DNA of 64,000 bases from NCBI GenBank assembly GCA_020002185.1, contig CM034541.1, positions 48,908,579 through 48,972,578 on the forward strand. The letters are read 5' to 3'. Source of the stretch: Paraescarpia echinospica. Taxonomy: Eukaryota; Annelida; Polychaeta; Sabellida; Siboglinidae. The notes under the pieces are model-generated. The model worked only from the letters and a program-made list of their open reading frames with translations. It made no database searches and was not told the origin of the DNA. Both the position numbers and the translations under genes were made by a program. Positions 25,823-38,205 of this stretch are shown here, piece after piece. Position 1 is the first letter of the stretch, and every line of letters begins with the position of its first letter.

Positions 25823-26353
25823 TTGGGCCAGAGTAGTGTAAGGTGCCAGGGTGCCGGTCATACTGCAGGGTCTCAGCATGCTCACCCCACCACCACATCC
25901 ATATGCACAGGGGTACTGACGGACAGTAGTCCTCGTGTATCACCACTCATACGCGCCATATGCACAGGGGTAGCCCCAGTGGCGTCGGACAGCAGTCATC
26001 GCACACTATCTGTCGTGGCGAAGGCCCAGGACAATAATCCTCGCGCACTACCACTAACACTTACTGTATACACGGGGGTAGCCCCAGTGGCGACGGACAG
26101 CAGTCATCGCACACTATCTGTCGTGGCGAAGGCCCAGGACAATAGTCCTCGCGCACTGCCACTCACACTTACTGCATACACGGGGGTAGTCCCAGACGCA
26201 ACGAATAGCAGTCCTCGCACACTAGCCGCTGTGATGGAATCCCAGTACCTCAGTACCGGTGTCCCCCCTATTGTGTTCGGTAAGCGATGTCAGCGGCGAA
26301 GTAGAAGCCAGAGATCACGAGCCTCCCATGCCTCCTCTGACTACGAATGTTAA
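25823..26353 (+). CDS. Open frame with 36-residue repeats after the integrase remnant
   Basis: 176 codons open from an ATG. The core consists of 108-bp (36-codon) repeats, anchored at TAGCCCCAGTGGCG at 25971 and 26079 and a diverged copy at 26187, with peptides such as YTGVAPVATDSSHRTLSVV. The end is basic (KRCQRRSRSQRSRAS). Position suggests an extra 3' region of the Gypsy element or flanking repeat. No known domain, and coding status is uncertain. Confidence 0.35.
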   Translation: MGQSSVRCQGAGHTAGSQHAHPTTTSICTGVLTDSSPRVSPLIRAICTGVAPVASDSSHRTLSVVAKAQDNNPRALPLTLTVYTGVAPVATDSSHRTLSVVAKAQDNSPRALPLTLTAYTGVVPDATNSSPRTLAAVMESQYLSTGVPPIVFGKRCQRRSRSQRSRASHASSDYEC

Positions 26354-26437
26354 TCGGTGGTGGACAGTAGCATACACTTGTCAACCAACGTATCAAGGCG
26401 ATTGAGACACCCCAAGAAAAAAATACAACGCCAACAA

Positions 26438-28376
26438 AATGATAATATTGCGTTGCAGATGAATATATTTATGACCCTTTGAATAATATCGCGTAAGTTA
26501 CAATATAATGTTAAAATAGCCAGTGTGCGAATACGCGAGGGACTAGCGCATATTTATTGCTACCTCGTGAAATATCTAATGAATAGTACATTCAGTATTC
26601 ACGGCACCAGTATGTCCTAAGTCAAAATGCTCGAAAACAATTCACACATCACACCAAAACGGTATTTTAAAGGGCACTCTTTCAGCGGGAAATGGAGGAC
26701 GCAGCAACGACACGTGATGAAGGTTGCTGACAGTTGTGGCTCCCAGTACATCAATCAGTCCATTGTCCTAATCATGTTTTATCACAAAATCACAACATTC
26801 TTACGTGTTTACTAACAATATTTCCGATGTTAAATGGGCAATTTCGCGTAAAGAGCACATGTACGCTGTTTCTCCAGGAATGCAGCCAGACTCTCCTATG
26901 TTTTGTTGTGGTGGAGTGTGGATTCGTTTGGCTTATCACCATGAATTATGCCTAAATCTAAATACTGGGTTGCAATAGTGCGCTGTGTGGCAGCTCAACT
27001 AATGTCACGTAAGACACATAAAATATTACAGTGGTTGCGATAGTGTAAATTCCTGTGAAGTTACCTAATATGCATGGTAAACTGATAAAGTAACAAGGAC
27101 CGACATACTTCATTAACATATTAAATACAAAATGATAATATTACGTTGCAGATAAATAAATTGATGATCCTTTGAACTCTGTCACCTAAGTTACAATAAA
27201 ATTTCAAAAAAGCACTCTTTAAATACGCGAGGGACTAGCGTATATTTATTGCTACCCCGTGAAAGATCTAATGCTGTTGTGCATTCACTATTTACGGGGC
27301 CAACATGTTTTATGTCGAAGTGCTCGAAAACAATTCACACATCACACCAAAACGGTATTTTCAAGGACACTATGTCGTACCGTTGTAATAATTTTGTGAT
27401 GTTTGAATAAAACATGATTAAGACAATGGACTCACTGGTGTACTGGGTGTCACATTTGTTAGCAACCTTCATCAAGTGTCTTGGATGCGTCCGCCATTAC
27501 CCTCTGAAACAGAACCCTTGAAAATACCGTGGTTGTCCCTTCAATATTGAATATTCTAATGCATTAGATTTTTCAAGAGGTAACAATAAATATGCTCTAG
27601 TTGTTGAAATATTAGCACAGTGATTATTTTGACATTTCATTGTAACTTACGTAACATAGTTCAAAGGATCATAATGGTATTTGTCTGCAACGTAATGTTA
27701 ACTTGTATGTTTAATATGGTAATGAAGTATATCGATCCTTGTTACAGAATCAATTTACCATGTCTTAGGTAACTTCACAGGAATTTACACTCTCGCAACC
27801 AATCTAATATTTGGTGTTACTTACGTGACACTAGTTGTGCTGTGACACTGCACACTGTAGCAAACCAATATATAGGCCTAATGCATGGTAATAAGCCATA
27901 TGAATAAAAGCTCCATCGCCACAAAGTAGGAGAGTCTGGCTGCATTCTAGGAGAAACAGCGTACATTTATTCTTTGATTTCTGTTCTGAAGTGTAAATTA
28001 CGTGACTCTAAATTGCACATATAACTTCGGAAATGTTATATTACACTTGTAAGAATTTTGTGATGTTTGAATGAAACATGATGAGGACAATGGACTCGTT
28101 TGTGTACTGGGTAGCAAAACTGTCAGTCAAAATTTAATTGTAACTTAAGTAACATAGTTTAAAGAGTCATCAATGCATTTATCTGCAACGTAATGTTATC
28201 TTTTTTATGTTTAATATCTTAATGAAGTAACTGGATCCTGGTTAATGTATAAATTCACCATACATCTAAGGTAACTTCACATGTGTTGATACTTTCGCAA
28301 CAAATCTAATATTTGATGTCACTTACGTGACACTAATTGAGCTGCCACACAGCACACTATTGCTACCCAACATTAA
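26438..28376. repeat. About 0.67-kb satellite family, inner half with orientation switch
   Basis: Units at 26438 and 27130 run forward (start AAATGATAATATT-CGTTGCAG). From about 27375 the units run in reverse (start TTTTGTGATGTTTGAAT at 27390 and 28057). Recurrent motifs are TAACTTACGTGACA and GCTGCCACACAGC. The second reverse unit lacks about 170 bp. Confidence 0.85.
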
Positions 28377-28383
28377 GACATAA

Positions 28384-29778
28384 TAATAATAATAAACTTT
28401 ATTTACACACCATCAAATCCGGGATTAATGATCCGTTCACGGGTGTTGACAGATCGGTAATCATCTAAGAGGCATTTAAAAACGCATTTAAGAGAAATAA
28501 ATATAAAAAAAAAAAAATTTAAGAATCACCTAGTATATATAAATAAACCTAAATATAGTAAAATGACGGGTAAATGCAATGATAAAATAAACGATTAGCA
28601 AAAGTGCTGAACAGCTGAACATACTGAATAAAAATAAATAAATAAAAGCCTAAGTTACGTCAAATAAGTTGATTAGATACTAAAATGTGATTCTGAGATC
28701 ACTAAGACTAAAACTTAATTAAAACTATACGCATGAATAATACAAAAGTCAAATGATGTCTGATTATATTAGCTTGAGAACAAAAATGTCTTCAATAATT
28801 GTCTAAACTGCCTAGTGTTCTCAATCGCGCGTAGTTGCAGAGGGAGAGAGTCCCGCAATGTCGGCCCAGCACAAGCAAACGCCCGGCGACCATAACGTTC
28901 TAGGTTCACGCGTGGAATGTCCTACGCTCTGGCGGTGGGTCCTGCGTGGCGAGTGACGATGTAGCAGTGACACGAGATACACTGACGTGTCTGGATACAG
29001 TGCCGTGTGTACAAACATAATTAACGTAACTTGTACTCGATGCGCTTTCTCACTGGGAGCCAGTGTAGGTGTTGTAGGACGCAGTGACAGATCGTCGGTC
29101 ATCTCGTCGAAGTTGCATCACAACACGAGCGGCTGACCGTTGGACTGTCTCTAGACGGTGCAGCAGACGGTCAGATATACCAAACAACATCGCATTTCCA
29201 TAATCAATTCTGGATGTCACAAGTGCATGGACAAGACATTTGCAGACACTGGTCGTCATTGCCTCTCGCACACGAGCAGTTCTCGAGAGATGGTAGTGAG
29301 CACTTCGACATTCATTTGCCAGCTGCGTCGCCATCAATAAATCTATTGCAACACCAATCCCACAAACGATGGTCAATGTCGCTACATATTGTCCGCATGT
29401 GTCGACATGATCAATGAATATTGGTCTGCACAAGCTCGATGAACGTATAACAATTGCTTCCGTTTTGCTCTCGTTGAGAACCAGTCCGTTGTCACAGAGC
29501 CACGTTTTAACTTCACTGATGCAAGCCTCCATTCTGATGAGAGCATTAGTATGCTCAAACGGTGGAAAATCGACGTATAACTGTGTATCATCGGCGTACA
29601 GATGGTGCTGTACGTCGTGTCGGTTGAGTATATTCGTTAGATGCGCAATGTAGGCGTTGAAGAGCACCGACCCAAGAACCGAACCCTGGTGTACTCCGGA
29701 TGTCATCACGGTACACTCAGACACTTCTTTCCCGACACGCACGGCAGAGGTACCACCATACAGGTACGTCGGCAACCA
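28384..29778 (-). mobile_element. CR1-like LINE, 5'-truncated, inserted in satellite
   Basis: The - strand has SGVHQGSVLGSVLFNAYI, HHLYADDTQLY, GLVLNESKTEAIV, then in shifted frames LHWLPVRKRI-type and RRAFACAGPTLRDSLPLQL signatures. The 3' tail is a TTA repeat at 28384. Candidate target duplication ACATAAT/GCATAAT at 28377 and 29780. Frameshifts near 29070 make it inactive. Confidence 0.85.
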
Positions 29779-30860
29779 GGCATAATGCATGGTAATAAGC
29801 CCAAATAATCATAGCTCCATTATAACAAAATAGGAGAGTCTGGCTGGAGAAACAGCGTACATTTATTCTTTGATTTATGTTCTGAATTGTAACTTTCGTG
29901 ACACGAAATTGCCAAATTAATATCGGATATGTTTATAGTACCGTTGTAAGAATTTTGATAAAACATGATTAGTAAAATTCAATCATTGATGTACTGGGTG
30001 TCACAACTGTTACCAACCTTCATCACATGTCTTGAGTGCGTCCGCCATTACCTTCTAAAAAGTGCCCTTGAAAATACTGTTTTGGTGTGATGTGTGAATT
30101 TTTTTCGAGCACTTTGACATTGGACGTCTTGGTCCCGTGAATACTGAATGTACTACTGCATTAGATTTTTCACGAGTTAGCAAAGATTATGGGCTATTCG
30201 CTCGCGTATTCACGCAATGGTTATTTTGATATTGTATTGTAACTTTCCTGACAGAGTTCAAAGGGTCATATATGTATTTATCTGCAACGCAATGTTATCC
30301 TTTTGTGTTTAATACGTCAAAGAAGCATATGGATCCTTGTTACATAATCAAATTACCATACGTCTTAGGTAACTTCACAGGAATTTACACTGTCGCAACC
30401 AATCTAATATTTGATTTATCTTACGTGACACTAGTTGAGCTGCCACACAGCATACCAATCTAATATTTGATGTAACTTACGTGACAGTAGTTGAGCTGCC
30501 ACACAGCATACCATAGCAACCCAGTGTTTAGGCATAACACATGGTAATAAGCCAAACGAATCAAAGCTCCATCACAACAAAACAGGAGGGTCTGGCTGCA
30601 TTCCTGGAGAAACAGAATACATTTATTCTTTGATTTCTGTTCTGACTTATAACAAAACAGGAGGGTCTGGCTGCATTCCTGGAGAAACAGGATACATTTA
30701 TTCTTTGATTTCTGTTCTGACTTATAACTTACGTGACGCGAAATTGTCCAATTAACATTGGATATGTTTAAAGTACCCTAATAAGAATATTGTGATGTAT
30801 GAATAAAAAAAGATTGATGTACTGGGTGCCACAACTGTTACCAACCTTTATCACGTGTCA
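29779..30860 (-). repeat. Same satellite family, outer half
   Basis: Reverse-orientation units resume right after the LINE (GCATGGTAATAAGCC), with unit starts near 29950 and 30780. There are internal duplications of CTAATATTTGAT and of the block ACAAAACAGGAGGGTCTGG. Confidence 0.85.
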
Positions 30861-31070
30861 AACAATATTTAGCGTTCTCATTATTTTCTCATGGCTAGCT
30901 TAGTTACAGTTTATTGAAAACGCGTACTTGCAACTCCTAGGCCGACGGACGGACGGACATATGCATGTTGACAATTACATGAAAATACAATAATTGTCAT
31001 ATTCATGATAAGGTCAGGGAGTCTCTCATTAAGATAGTACATGTTGCTGTCTTGGAAACCACCATAACGT

Positions 31071-31265
31071 GTCTGGCTATAGACAATTGCGAATATTAGC
31101 GTACGAAATAGTGTTCGCTCATTAATTGCAGCATGGCTGAATTTGAATCCAGGAAAAGTCGAGATGGTGTACGATTGAACAGGTCTGTCAGGGGTGACGC
31201 TCGATTCGTTTTGAGCAGTCCAGTGAACGGATACAGCGCTATATACAACATACCTTTACCTTTTA
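31071..31265 (+). mobile_element. SINE body, diverged copy without head
   Basis: Shares GGCTATAGAC, CATTAATTGCAGC and TGGCTGAAT, then GAGCAGTCC and CAGCGCTATATA-CAACATACC, with the SINE at 3247, and ends with the same CCTTTACC tail. The tRNA-like head is missing. Confidence 0.65.
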
Positions 31266-31711
31266 CGGGAACAATCCCACCAATTTGATTTGAGTGATTT
31301 GCTAATCCGCATGCTTCGTTAATCCGGCCAAACTATTGAAAACATCGGAACAGGAAGGTAGGACATGTAATTCCTAATAAAGTATATATGTATATATATA
31401 TATATACGCTTTGTGTAAAATATGTGTACCAAGCACCAAACAAAGTTGGTTGTTCTACCTCTTGGACTCTTCTGCTAGCCTACCCACTTTGTAAAAGCTT
31501 GAATGAGTGAGGTAATTACGTACAATACTGTACTCGTCTCTGTTGCATAAAGTAATCGGACAACTATCGAACAATGATGATGCGACAAGACGTCCTTGCA
31601 GTGCAATGACGTCACTTGAATCACTATTGTCTCTTTTTATAATTAATACGCTCAATTAAAAGGCACATATTTGTGATTGCAACTAGCATAACAATTATTG
31701 GTATAACGATA

Positions 31712-31845
31712 GCTAGGATTCCAAATTTACGGGAACGGCAAGATAGCTATAGCTAGAATTCCAAATTTACGGGAACGGCAAGATAGCTATAGCTAGGATT
31801 CCAAATTTACGGGAACGGCAAGATAGCTATAGCTAGGATTCCGAA
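31712..31845 (+). repeat. 40-bp tandem repeat, three copies
   Basis: Unit GATTCCAAATTTACGGGAAC plus GGCAAGATAGCTATAGCTA. Confidence 0.95.
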
Positions 31846-31849
31846 TGTA

Positions 31850-32578
31850 CTGCTCAGGTCATTTGTCTTGGATCTGCTGAACAGCGAAGTCCATGTCCAC
31901 CGTCCCCCGGTTTCTTTTGAATTTTCACTGGCTCTCCGAGACGACAACATCCAACAAGTGCTCAAGAGTGAGATGCCCCTGTGGTGATCACAGGAAGCCT
32001 TGTCGCCTTTGTTCTTGTAGAGGTGGATGTTGTTGGCATCCTTGAAGTCCTGTGGAACAGAGCTGCATCAGCTCGGTGAGTTTAATGACGATGGCTTCAC
32101 CTCTCTTTTTGAAAACTTCAGGGGAATTCCATCTGGGCCTTGTGTTTTCCTTGGCTGTAGCTGTTTGTCGGCTTTCTGGGTTTCTTCCAGAGGTAGAGAG
32201 TCATCTAGAGATGAAACGAATGGGCGCTGGGGTAGGTCCTGAATTGCCTGCTGATCAATCTGAGAAGGTCTGTTCAGCAGCTGACTGAAATTATGGGTCC
32301 ATCGTTGCACAATATCGCTCTTCTCAGTCAGGAGTGTGCCATCGGAGGAACGAACAGGTGCCACAGCGTTGGAAAGGGTCCATACACTGTCTTCAGTCCG
32401 GCAAAGAACATCTTGGTGTTATGTTCGTCAGCGTATTGTTGCAGCTCTGCAGCCTTCGCTTCCCACCACTGGTCCTTCATTCTCTGGAGCTCAGTCTGAA
32501 CTTTGCTACGGAGGTGATCGTTCTGTCTGAGAAGGCTGGCAATCTCTGCATTGTTCTTGTCGAACCAATCTTGGTGCC

Positions 32579-32585
<7 letters not shown>
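31850..32585 (-). mobile_element. LINE fragment, pre-RT region
   Basis: The - strand encodes WTHNFSQLLNRPSQ, LPLEETQKADKQLQ and KTQGPDGIPLKF, then degraded sequence into an RT-finger remnant (AVQQIQDK). Parts are repeated at 15484-15540 and 15702-15895. Ends in TA microsatellite; no 3' tail. Confidence 0.8.
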
Positions 32586-32614
<29 letters not shown>

Positions 32615-32661
32615 GGTTAGACCAGTAATATATATATATATATAGACGGTTAGACTAGTAA

Positions 32662-32696
<35 letters not shown>

Positions 32697-32755
32697 GCAA
32701 TATATATATATATATTATATATTCATATATATATATATATATATATATATGCTTC
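32583..32755 (+). repeat. TA microsatellite
   Basis: TA/GTATA tracts with a repeated ACGGTTAGACTAGTAATAT interruption. Confidence 0.95.
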
Positions 32756-32756
32756 T

Positions 32757-33150
32757 TCTTCTTCAGTTCAGCATATCCCTGCGAGACGTAGCTGCCCGGA
32801 TAATCCCACGATACGCTGCTCTGTCTGCCGTTCGTCTCCCTGCTCTCACGATGTCGTCTTCCAACCAGTCGCTGATGTCCTGCTCCCATCTTCTCCTTGG
32901 TCTTCCCCTTCCTCTCTTTCCCTCCAATTTGCCTTCTAGGATTGTTTTCTCTAACGAATGGTGTTTGTTGATGTGGCCATAATAACTAAGTTTTAGTTCT
33001 TTTATTCTATTCACTGGTTGGCAGTTCTTTAAGTCAATTTTTTTAAGGATCTCTGCGTTGGTTGTTGTGTTATCCGAGACACTCTTAGGACTTTTCTTTC
33101 ATCTCAATCGCTTGTATTCTTCTCATGTCTTCTTTGTTCAGTGTATGTAT
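32757..33150 (-). mobile_element. LINE C-terminus with GAA tail, second copy
   Basis: The - strand reads LSYYGHINKHHSLEKTILEG, then GRGRPRRRWEQDISDWLEDD and TADRAAYRGIIRAATS, with the tail at 32757. Better preserved than the family member at 24125-24500. Confidence 0.85.
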
Positions 33151-33237
33151 GTATATGTATATATATATATATATGTATATATATGTGTATGTGTGTGTGT
33201 GTGTATGTGTGTGTGTGGGTGTGTGTGTGTGTGTGTA
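33144..33237 (+). repeat. TA/TG microsatellite at inner end of right arm
   Basis: TATATGTATA then TGTGTG directly adjoining the last homologous base of the right arm. Confidence 0.9.
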
Positions 33238-33794
33238 GTACCCCTTGAGTAATATTATACAGTACTTCCCTCCAGTGTAACGATGTAACTGTGGTGGCAT
33301 TATAGAAAATGTAATGGGACTAAGTTATAGGCAAATGAGATATGGGTCAACATATCACACGGAATCAACATACTATAATAGTAACCCACTCACCCGTTTT
33401 CTATATCCAGTGCCAAGCCCATTATTCTGCTGCGGGAAATGTGAGCAATGAAAGTTTCCCTTTCGGTTCCGTTGAGGTTGGCTACTTCAAGTTTGCCTTG
33501 ATGGTAAATGGAATAGTACAGCTTCCCCGCTGCTGGGTCTACGGCAATTCCAATTATAAACTCGACACCTGTATCGGCAATAGATGACACATTTGAGAAG
33601 AAGCAGGCGACCATTTCTTAGGGATCATCCATAAAGTACGTCTCGTTAACGGGAGTGATGGGGTGGGGTCTATAGAAAAGCGTAACGAAGCAGTACACGG
33701 GGGGCGGTGTCTCAAGGTAATCCTTACGTCACAATTATTGAAACGTTGGCTCGTCGAGTTGTTGATGAAAGACATATATAGCTTTGACTACTGG

Positions 33795-34058
33795 GTGAAA
33801 TATTTGGGAGATTTCAACTGAACTCGAACTTAGAACAAGCAATGTATTGCTGGCATTGCTGTTTATTACTTCTACAGACTTAACCAGTTTACGTGTAAAC
33901 AATGAATCAATGCATTCACGCAAAGAAATTATTATAAAATAATAGACGTATGCATCATAGAGACCTTTGTCAAAACGGAGGGTTTACATACCAGCATTAC
34001 GAAGATTGACATGAGATGGGGAATCTAACAAATATCCGAAAAAAAGAGCGACGTTTTT
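33795..34058. other. Extra block in right arm
   Basis: About 260 bp between sequences matching left positions near 13940 and 13955; absent from the left arm. No element recognised. Confidence 0.5.
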
Positions 34059-34172
34059 TTATAGATGGCTCTTTATATCAAACATTAGCTGACTGCCACC
34101 CATAGAACAACGCATCAAGTGCACCAATGAACAACATTACCGGTACAATGCTAGAAATTTAGCGTAGTAATA

Positions 34173-34344
34173 TATACATATATATATATATGTGTATGTG
34201 TGTGTGTTTGTGTGTGTGTGTGTTTGTGTGTGTGCGTGTGTGTGTGTGCGTGTGTGTCTGTGCGTGTGTGTGTGTGTGTGCGTGTGTGTCTGTGTATGTA
34301 TATGTGTGTGCGTGTGTGGCTGTGTATGTGTGTTTGTTTGTGTA

Positions 34345-34381
<37 letters not shown>

Positions 34382-34427
34382 GTCTGTGTATGTGTGTTTG
34401 TTTGTGTGTGTGTTTGTGTGTGTGTGT
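34173..34427 (+). repeat. TG microsatellite at the site of the left-arm LINE fragment
   Basis: Imperfect TG/TA tract between sequences homologous to the left-arm flanks at about 12668 and 13820. Confidence 0.95.
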
Positions 34428-34519
34428 CCACTCTCTGTCATTGATAAATGATTACGATGTACGACAGTTATGATCTCTATAGAATAGCCAGTGTACACCC
34501 ATTGACATACATTATTATC

Positions 34520-34672
34520 ATGTTTTCATCATAATCATCACCATCATATTTATCACCACCACCATCATCACCCTCATTATTACCATCATCATCACCATCA
34601 TCATCACCATCATCATCATCACCATCATCATCACCATCATCACCATCATCACTACCATCATCATCATCATAA
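34520..34672 (-). repeat. ATC trinucleotide microsatellite (right arm)
   Basis: Counterpart of 12361-12575 with different length and interruptions. Confidence 0.95.
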
Positions 34673-34936
34673 GTACGGCCTATCACCATCGAAATGCACT
34701 TACTTGTAATGATGCGGTGTTGAGCAGACCCGTCAACTCTGGCTCTGTAGAGGCCAGCAGTTCTGCCACTATAGTAGATGTAGCCGTGTAAGTCATCCAC
34801 AGCCAAAGCGTGTAGTTCCACTGTATAAACATATTTCGGCATATTACTTTCAAAGGGAAAAAGGTATTCCTCAAAACAATACAGATAACTATAACGTTTA
34901 ACTTTTTCTTTTGGAATACAAATCATATGAAAATTA

Positions 34937-34945
34937 CACACACGC

Positions 34946-34977
<32 letters not shown>

Positions 34978-35080
34978 GCACACACACACACACACTCACA
35001 CACACGCATACGCACACACGCACACGCACACGCACACGCACGCGCACACGCACACACACATACACGCACACGCACACACG
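34937..35080 (-). repeat. CA/CG-rich microsatellite (right arm)
   Basis: Counterpart of 11957-12097. Confidence 0.95.
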
Positions 35081-35089
35081 TGTTACGCA

Positions 35090-35262
35090 AACGTCATAAT
35101 CTAACGTTCGGCGGTTATTCCCACGGAAGCGACTTCTTTCCTAGTCTTAGTGGGAGTCTCCAACATCCTCACTGTACACCTTTTTATGTTATAATTTGTC
35201 ATATTATTATTGGATGTACAGTCTGGATAAATAAACCCACTTCTGTTCTGTTCTGTTCTATC
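35090..35262 (+). mobile_element. LINE 3' UTR with TTCTG tail (right arm)
   Basis: Counterpart of 11780-11945. Confidence 0.55.
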
Positions 35263-35604
35263 AAAATCAACCAATCAAATCTATTCCTGTTACACTAGCG
35301 CGAACCCAGCACAACCAATACATCCTGACACATACATTATTGACCAGTTGACCAATTATTGCGCCATTTACTTCCCGCGTCGCCAACTTGTGTGTCGGTC
35401 GCGACTGATGCGACCGACTGTTGAGGCTTCGGTTACTTGGCAGTGACGCGTGGAGAATGGAGCGTACACACAATGTACAGGTATTGTACTAATGCAGACA
35501 CCACGCGATAATGTAATATACATAATAAGTTACATCATTAAAAGCGGCAGCGACAACTGGGAAAATTTCATGAAAACAATTTGCCATTATGTACCAGTAC
35601 GACA

Positions 35605-35901
35605 CCTGCCAACTCTCCCGGAATTTCCGGGAGTCTATTTGATTTTTGGTGTATCCCCGGTATCCCAGAATACAAGCGAATATCCCGGATATTAGCTTAC
35701 AATCTCCAACAGCAACTCTCCCCTCCCGTTTTCTGATGTCATCTTCCGAGACAGCGCGACACGAAGTTACGGCGAGCAATTTCCAATGGCAACCCCCTCG
35801 TATTCCGATGTCAAAATCCGATATAGTGCGACGAGACAGCGCGACATGGGAAGCGTGCTGAACCGCTGATGAATCTCCCGGAATTTAAAAAAGTTGGCAG
35901 G
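35605..35901. mobile_element. MITE-like element in right arm only
   Basis: About 297 bp with inverted ends CCTGCCAACT...AGTTGGCAGG. Just inside each end is CTCCCGGAATT, itself able to pair with CCGGGAG. No coding capacity. The left arm has uninterrupted sequence here (near 11460). Confidence 0.65.
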
Positions 35902-36425
35902 TATACAGTACCGAAGGAACACAACATTTTATACACTGTTATAGATAAACTCAGAAGACAGTGCGTCGTGTGATCACAGTGTCCAATCCGTTAATTCTTA
36001 CTTGCCCAATAATGGCCCATATAGTCGGAAGTATAATCTTTTTAATTGGCTCCGTAAGGTATTAATCGAATGCTACGTAAGCGGCCGATTAATAACGTCG
36101 TAGCTTTTGTTGCATGAGGCATCTAGTCAGCATACGTTTCGGCCCCGCGTTCAACTTGTATTGTGGCCGAGTTCATCCGTACAAGCCGAGTTCATCAAGA
36201 ACGTTAGCTGTATCACGTTTGCGTAATCGACATATCCACCATCTGTTGCCAGAAGGTCCGTCACGAAATCGAAAATACCTGCCGACCACATGGAGCGTTC
36301 GCACATTCCTTCGTACATTTTGTTCAAATTCTGGCTCCAAAAGCGCGAAGTAGCGGATCCGTCAATGTGATGCTTCGTCTACGTTACAATAAAAAAATGC
36401 CCATTATCTCCTTCCATCTTTGCCA
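35902..36425. other. Rest of right-arm-specific block
   Basis: 524 bp following the MITE, also missing from the left arm. The whole block 35605-36425 sits at one point of left sequence, with ACA at both junctions. No gene recognised. Confidence 0.5.
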
Positions 36426-37612
36426 ACAATGTCGATAACGGTTATATATACGAATTACATTACATCTGCGTCATACCCTTTCATAAATTGACAATTTCCG
36501 CATACATTTGTCATCGTATGATATTTTCGTTAGAAAAAAAATCCATCGGAGCCATATTTTCAACAAAATATGCGTCGGGATGCGCGCACGCAAAACCTAG
36601 TCGGCATCCATTTTTCAATGGCCTGGCGGACCTGTTGCCTGGCTACAGGTCGTGTGATGGATATGCAACTATTCGGCAACAATATTTTCATTGATATTAC
36701 AGGTTGAGACCGCATGTACCAAAACACGACTTGATGGTCCATTGATACACACAGACCAATTATGTGTAGAAACTGCATTATTTGTTTACTTCATATTTAA
36801 TGTATTTATACCCTGGTGATGCTTAACGACAAAACCCTGAGCTCGATTGCTATATGAATTACATAAGAGTAATTGTTGGTCAAGGTCATTTAATAATTGT
36901 ACCAACAGGAATTAAATCACATATCGATCGATGGGATATAGACAAACATACTCATCGGGATAATATATAAACACAATTATTAAATTACAAGATTAGCAAA
37001 TGTGGGGCGGTCATTTATCGCCACCCGGCCAACTGTAGGAGAGGCCCAACCCCTCAATCTGATAATCAAATCATGTCTGGCTCGTGGACTAATACAGAGC
37101 GAAAATACAAAGTGATGATCCACTGATACGTGTAGATCAGTTACGTCGATAAATTGATAGGCTTCTTTACGTCACATATAACGCATATTTTGCATAACAT
37201 AGTTTGTGTAATATATGTATGGAATGGCAAGGACACGCTATACCTTGTGCACTCAGGAGAACCGTTGGCGTGCCGGGTTTTGGCGGGGTCACTGTCGTGT
37301 CAACGGCAAACTTCAAGATAACATTCTTTGCCGTCATAAACAAAACGTAATCACCGACCACATCTGGAATGAACATTTTCAAAATTACTGAACATTCACG
37401 ACACCATTTTTGTCACATATTTAGTTCATAAATAAGTATACCTTACACCAACTTGCCAACTCTGCTAGCGCCAAACCTACCAAAGATAAGTCGGCGTAAT
37501 TAGAAATTGACTGATCTCTGGTTTTGTGCAATATCTTCTGATGGTGCGGATAATAGTGTTTTATTAACACGACGGCCGCGCTTCACGTCGATGGACCTGT
37601 TGACGTTACGCT

Positions 37613-38205
37613 TGAATGAATGAATGAACGTTTATTCAGAACATTGAAAACAATATATATACAAGACAAGACAACCAAACAAGTTTAACTATAATACAAG
37701 TGAGAATATACAATGTTTGAAGGGGGTAAATACGAAGTCATTGACTTTTGTGTAAATTTACCCCTGACATATATTTATATATAATTATATACCTGTATAT
37801 TATTATATACACACATATACATACATATACACACATATATACATACATATATTCACATTCACATACATACGTACATTATTATTTTGAGACATCAATATTA
37901 TATTATTCGAATTTGCTATTCATCTAACCATCTAGCTACAATAATTGAAAACATGTAATATTCAAAATTTAAAGTATGTGATAAGTACACATCTTTACAC
38001 ATATTGTAGTTTCCTCAATGGCATGATTATATTTGTGTATGATTTTATTTAGATTTCCACAACCAGATATTTCACAAATAAAAGGTTTTTGCATTTACGC
38101 TTAAATTCAGTAATAGTATTAGTAGTTTTTAAATGATCACATAGAGAATTCCATAATTGCACTCCCTTTACACAAAGAGACATTGATCGCATGGTAGAAC
38201 AGACT
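37613..38205 (-). mobile_element. LINE 3' end with ATTC tail (right arm)
   Basis: Counterpart of 9676-10266 with the same VQLWNSLCDHLK signature and GAAT tail. Confidence 0.75.
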
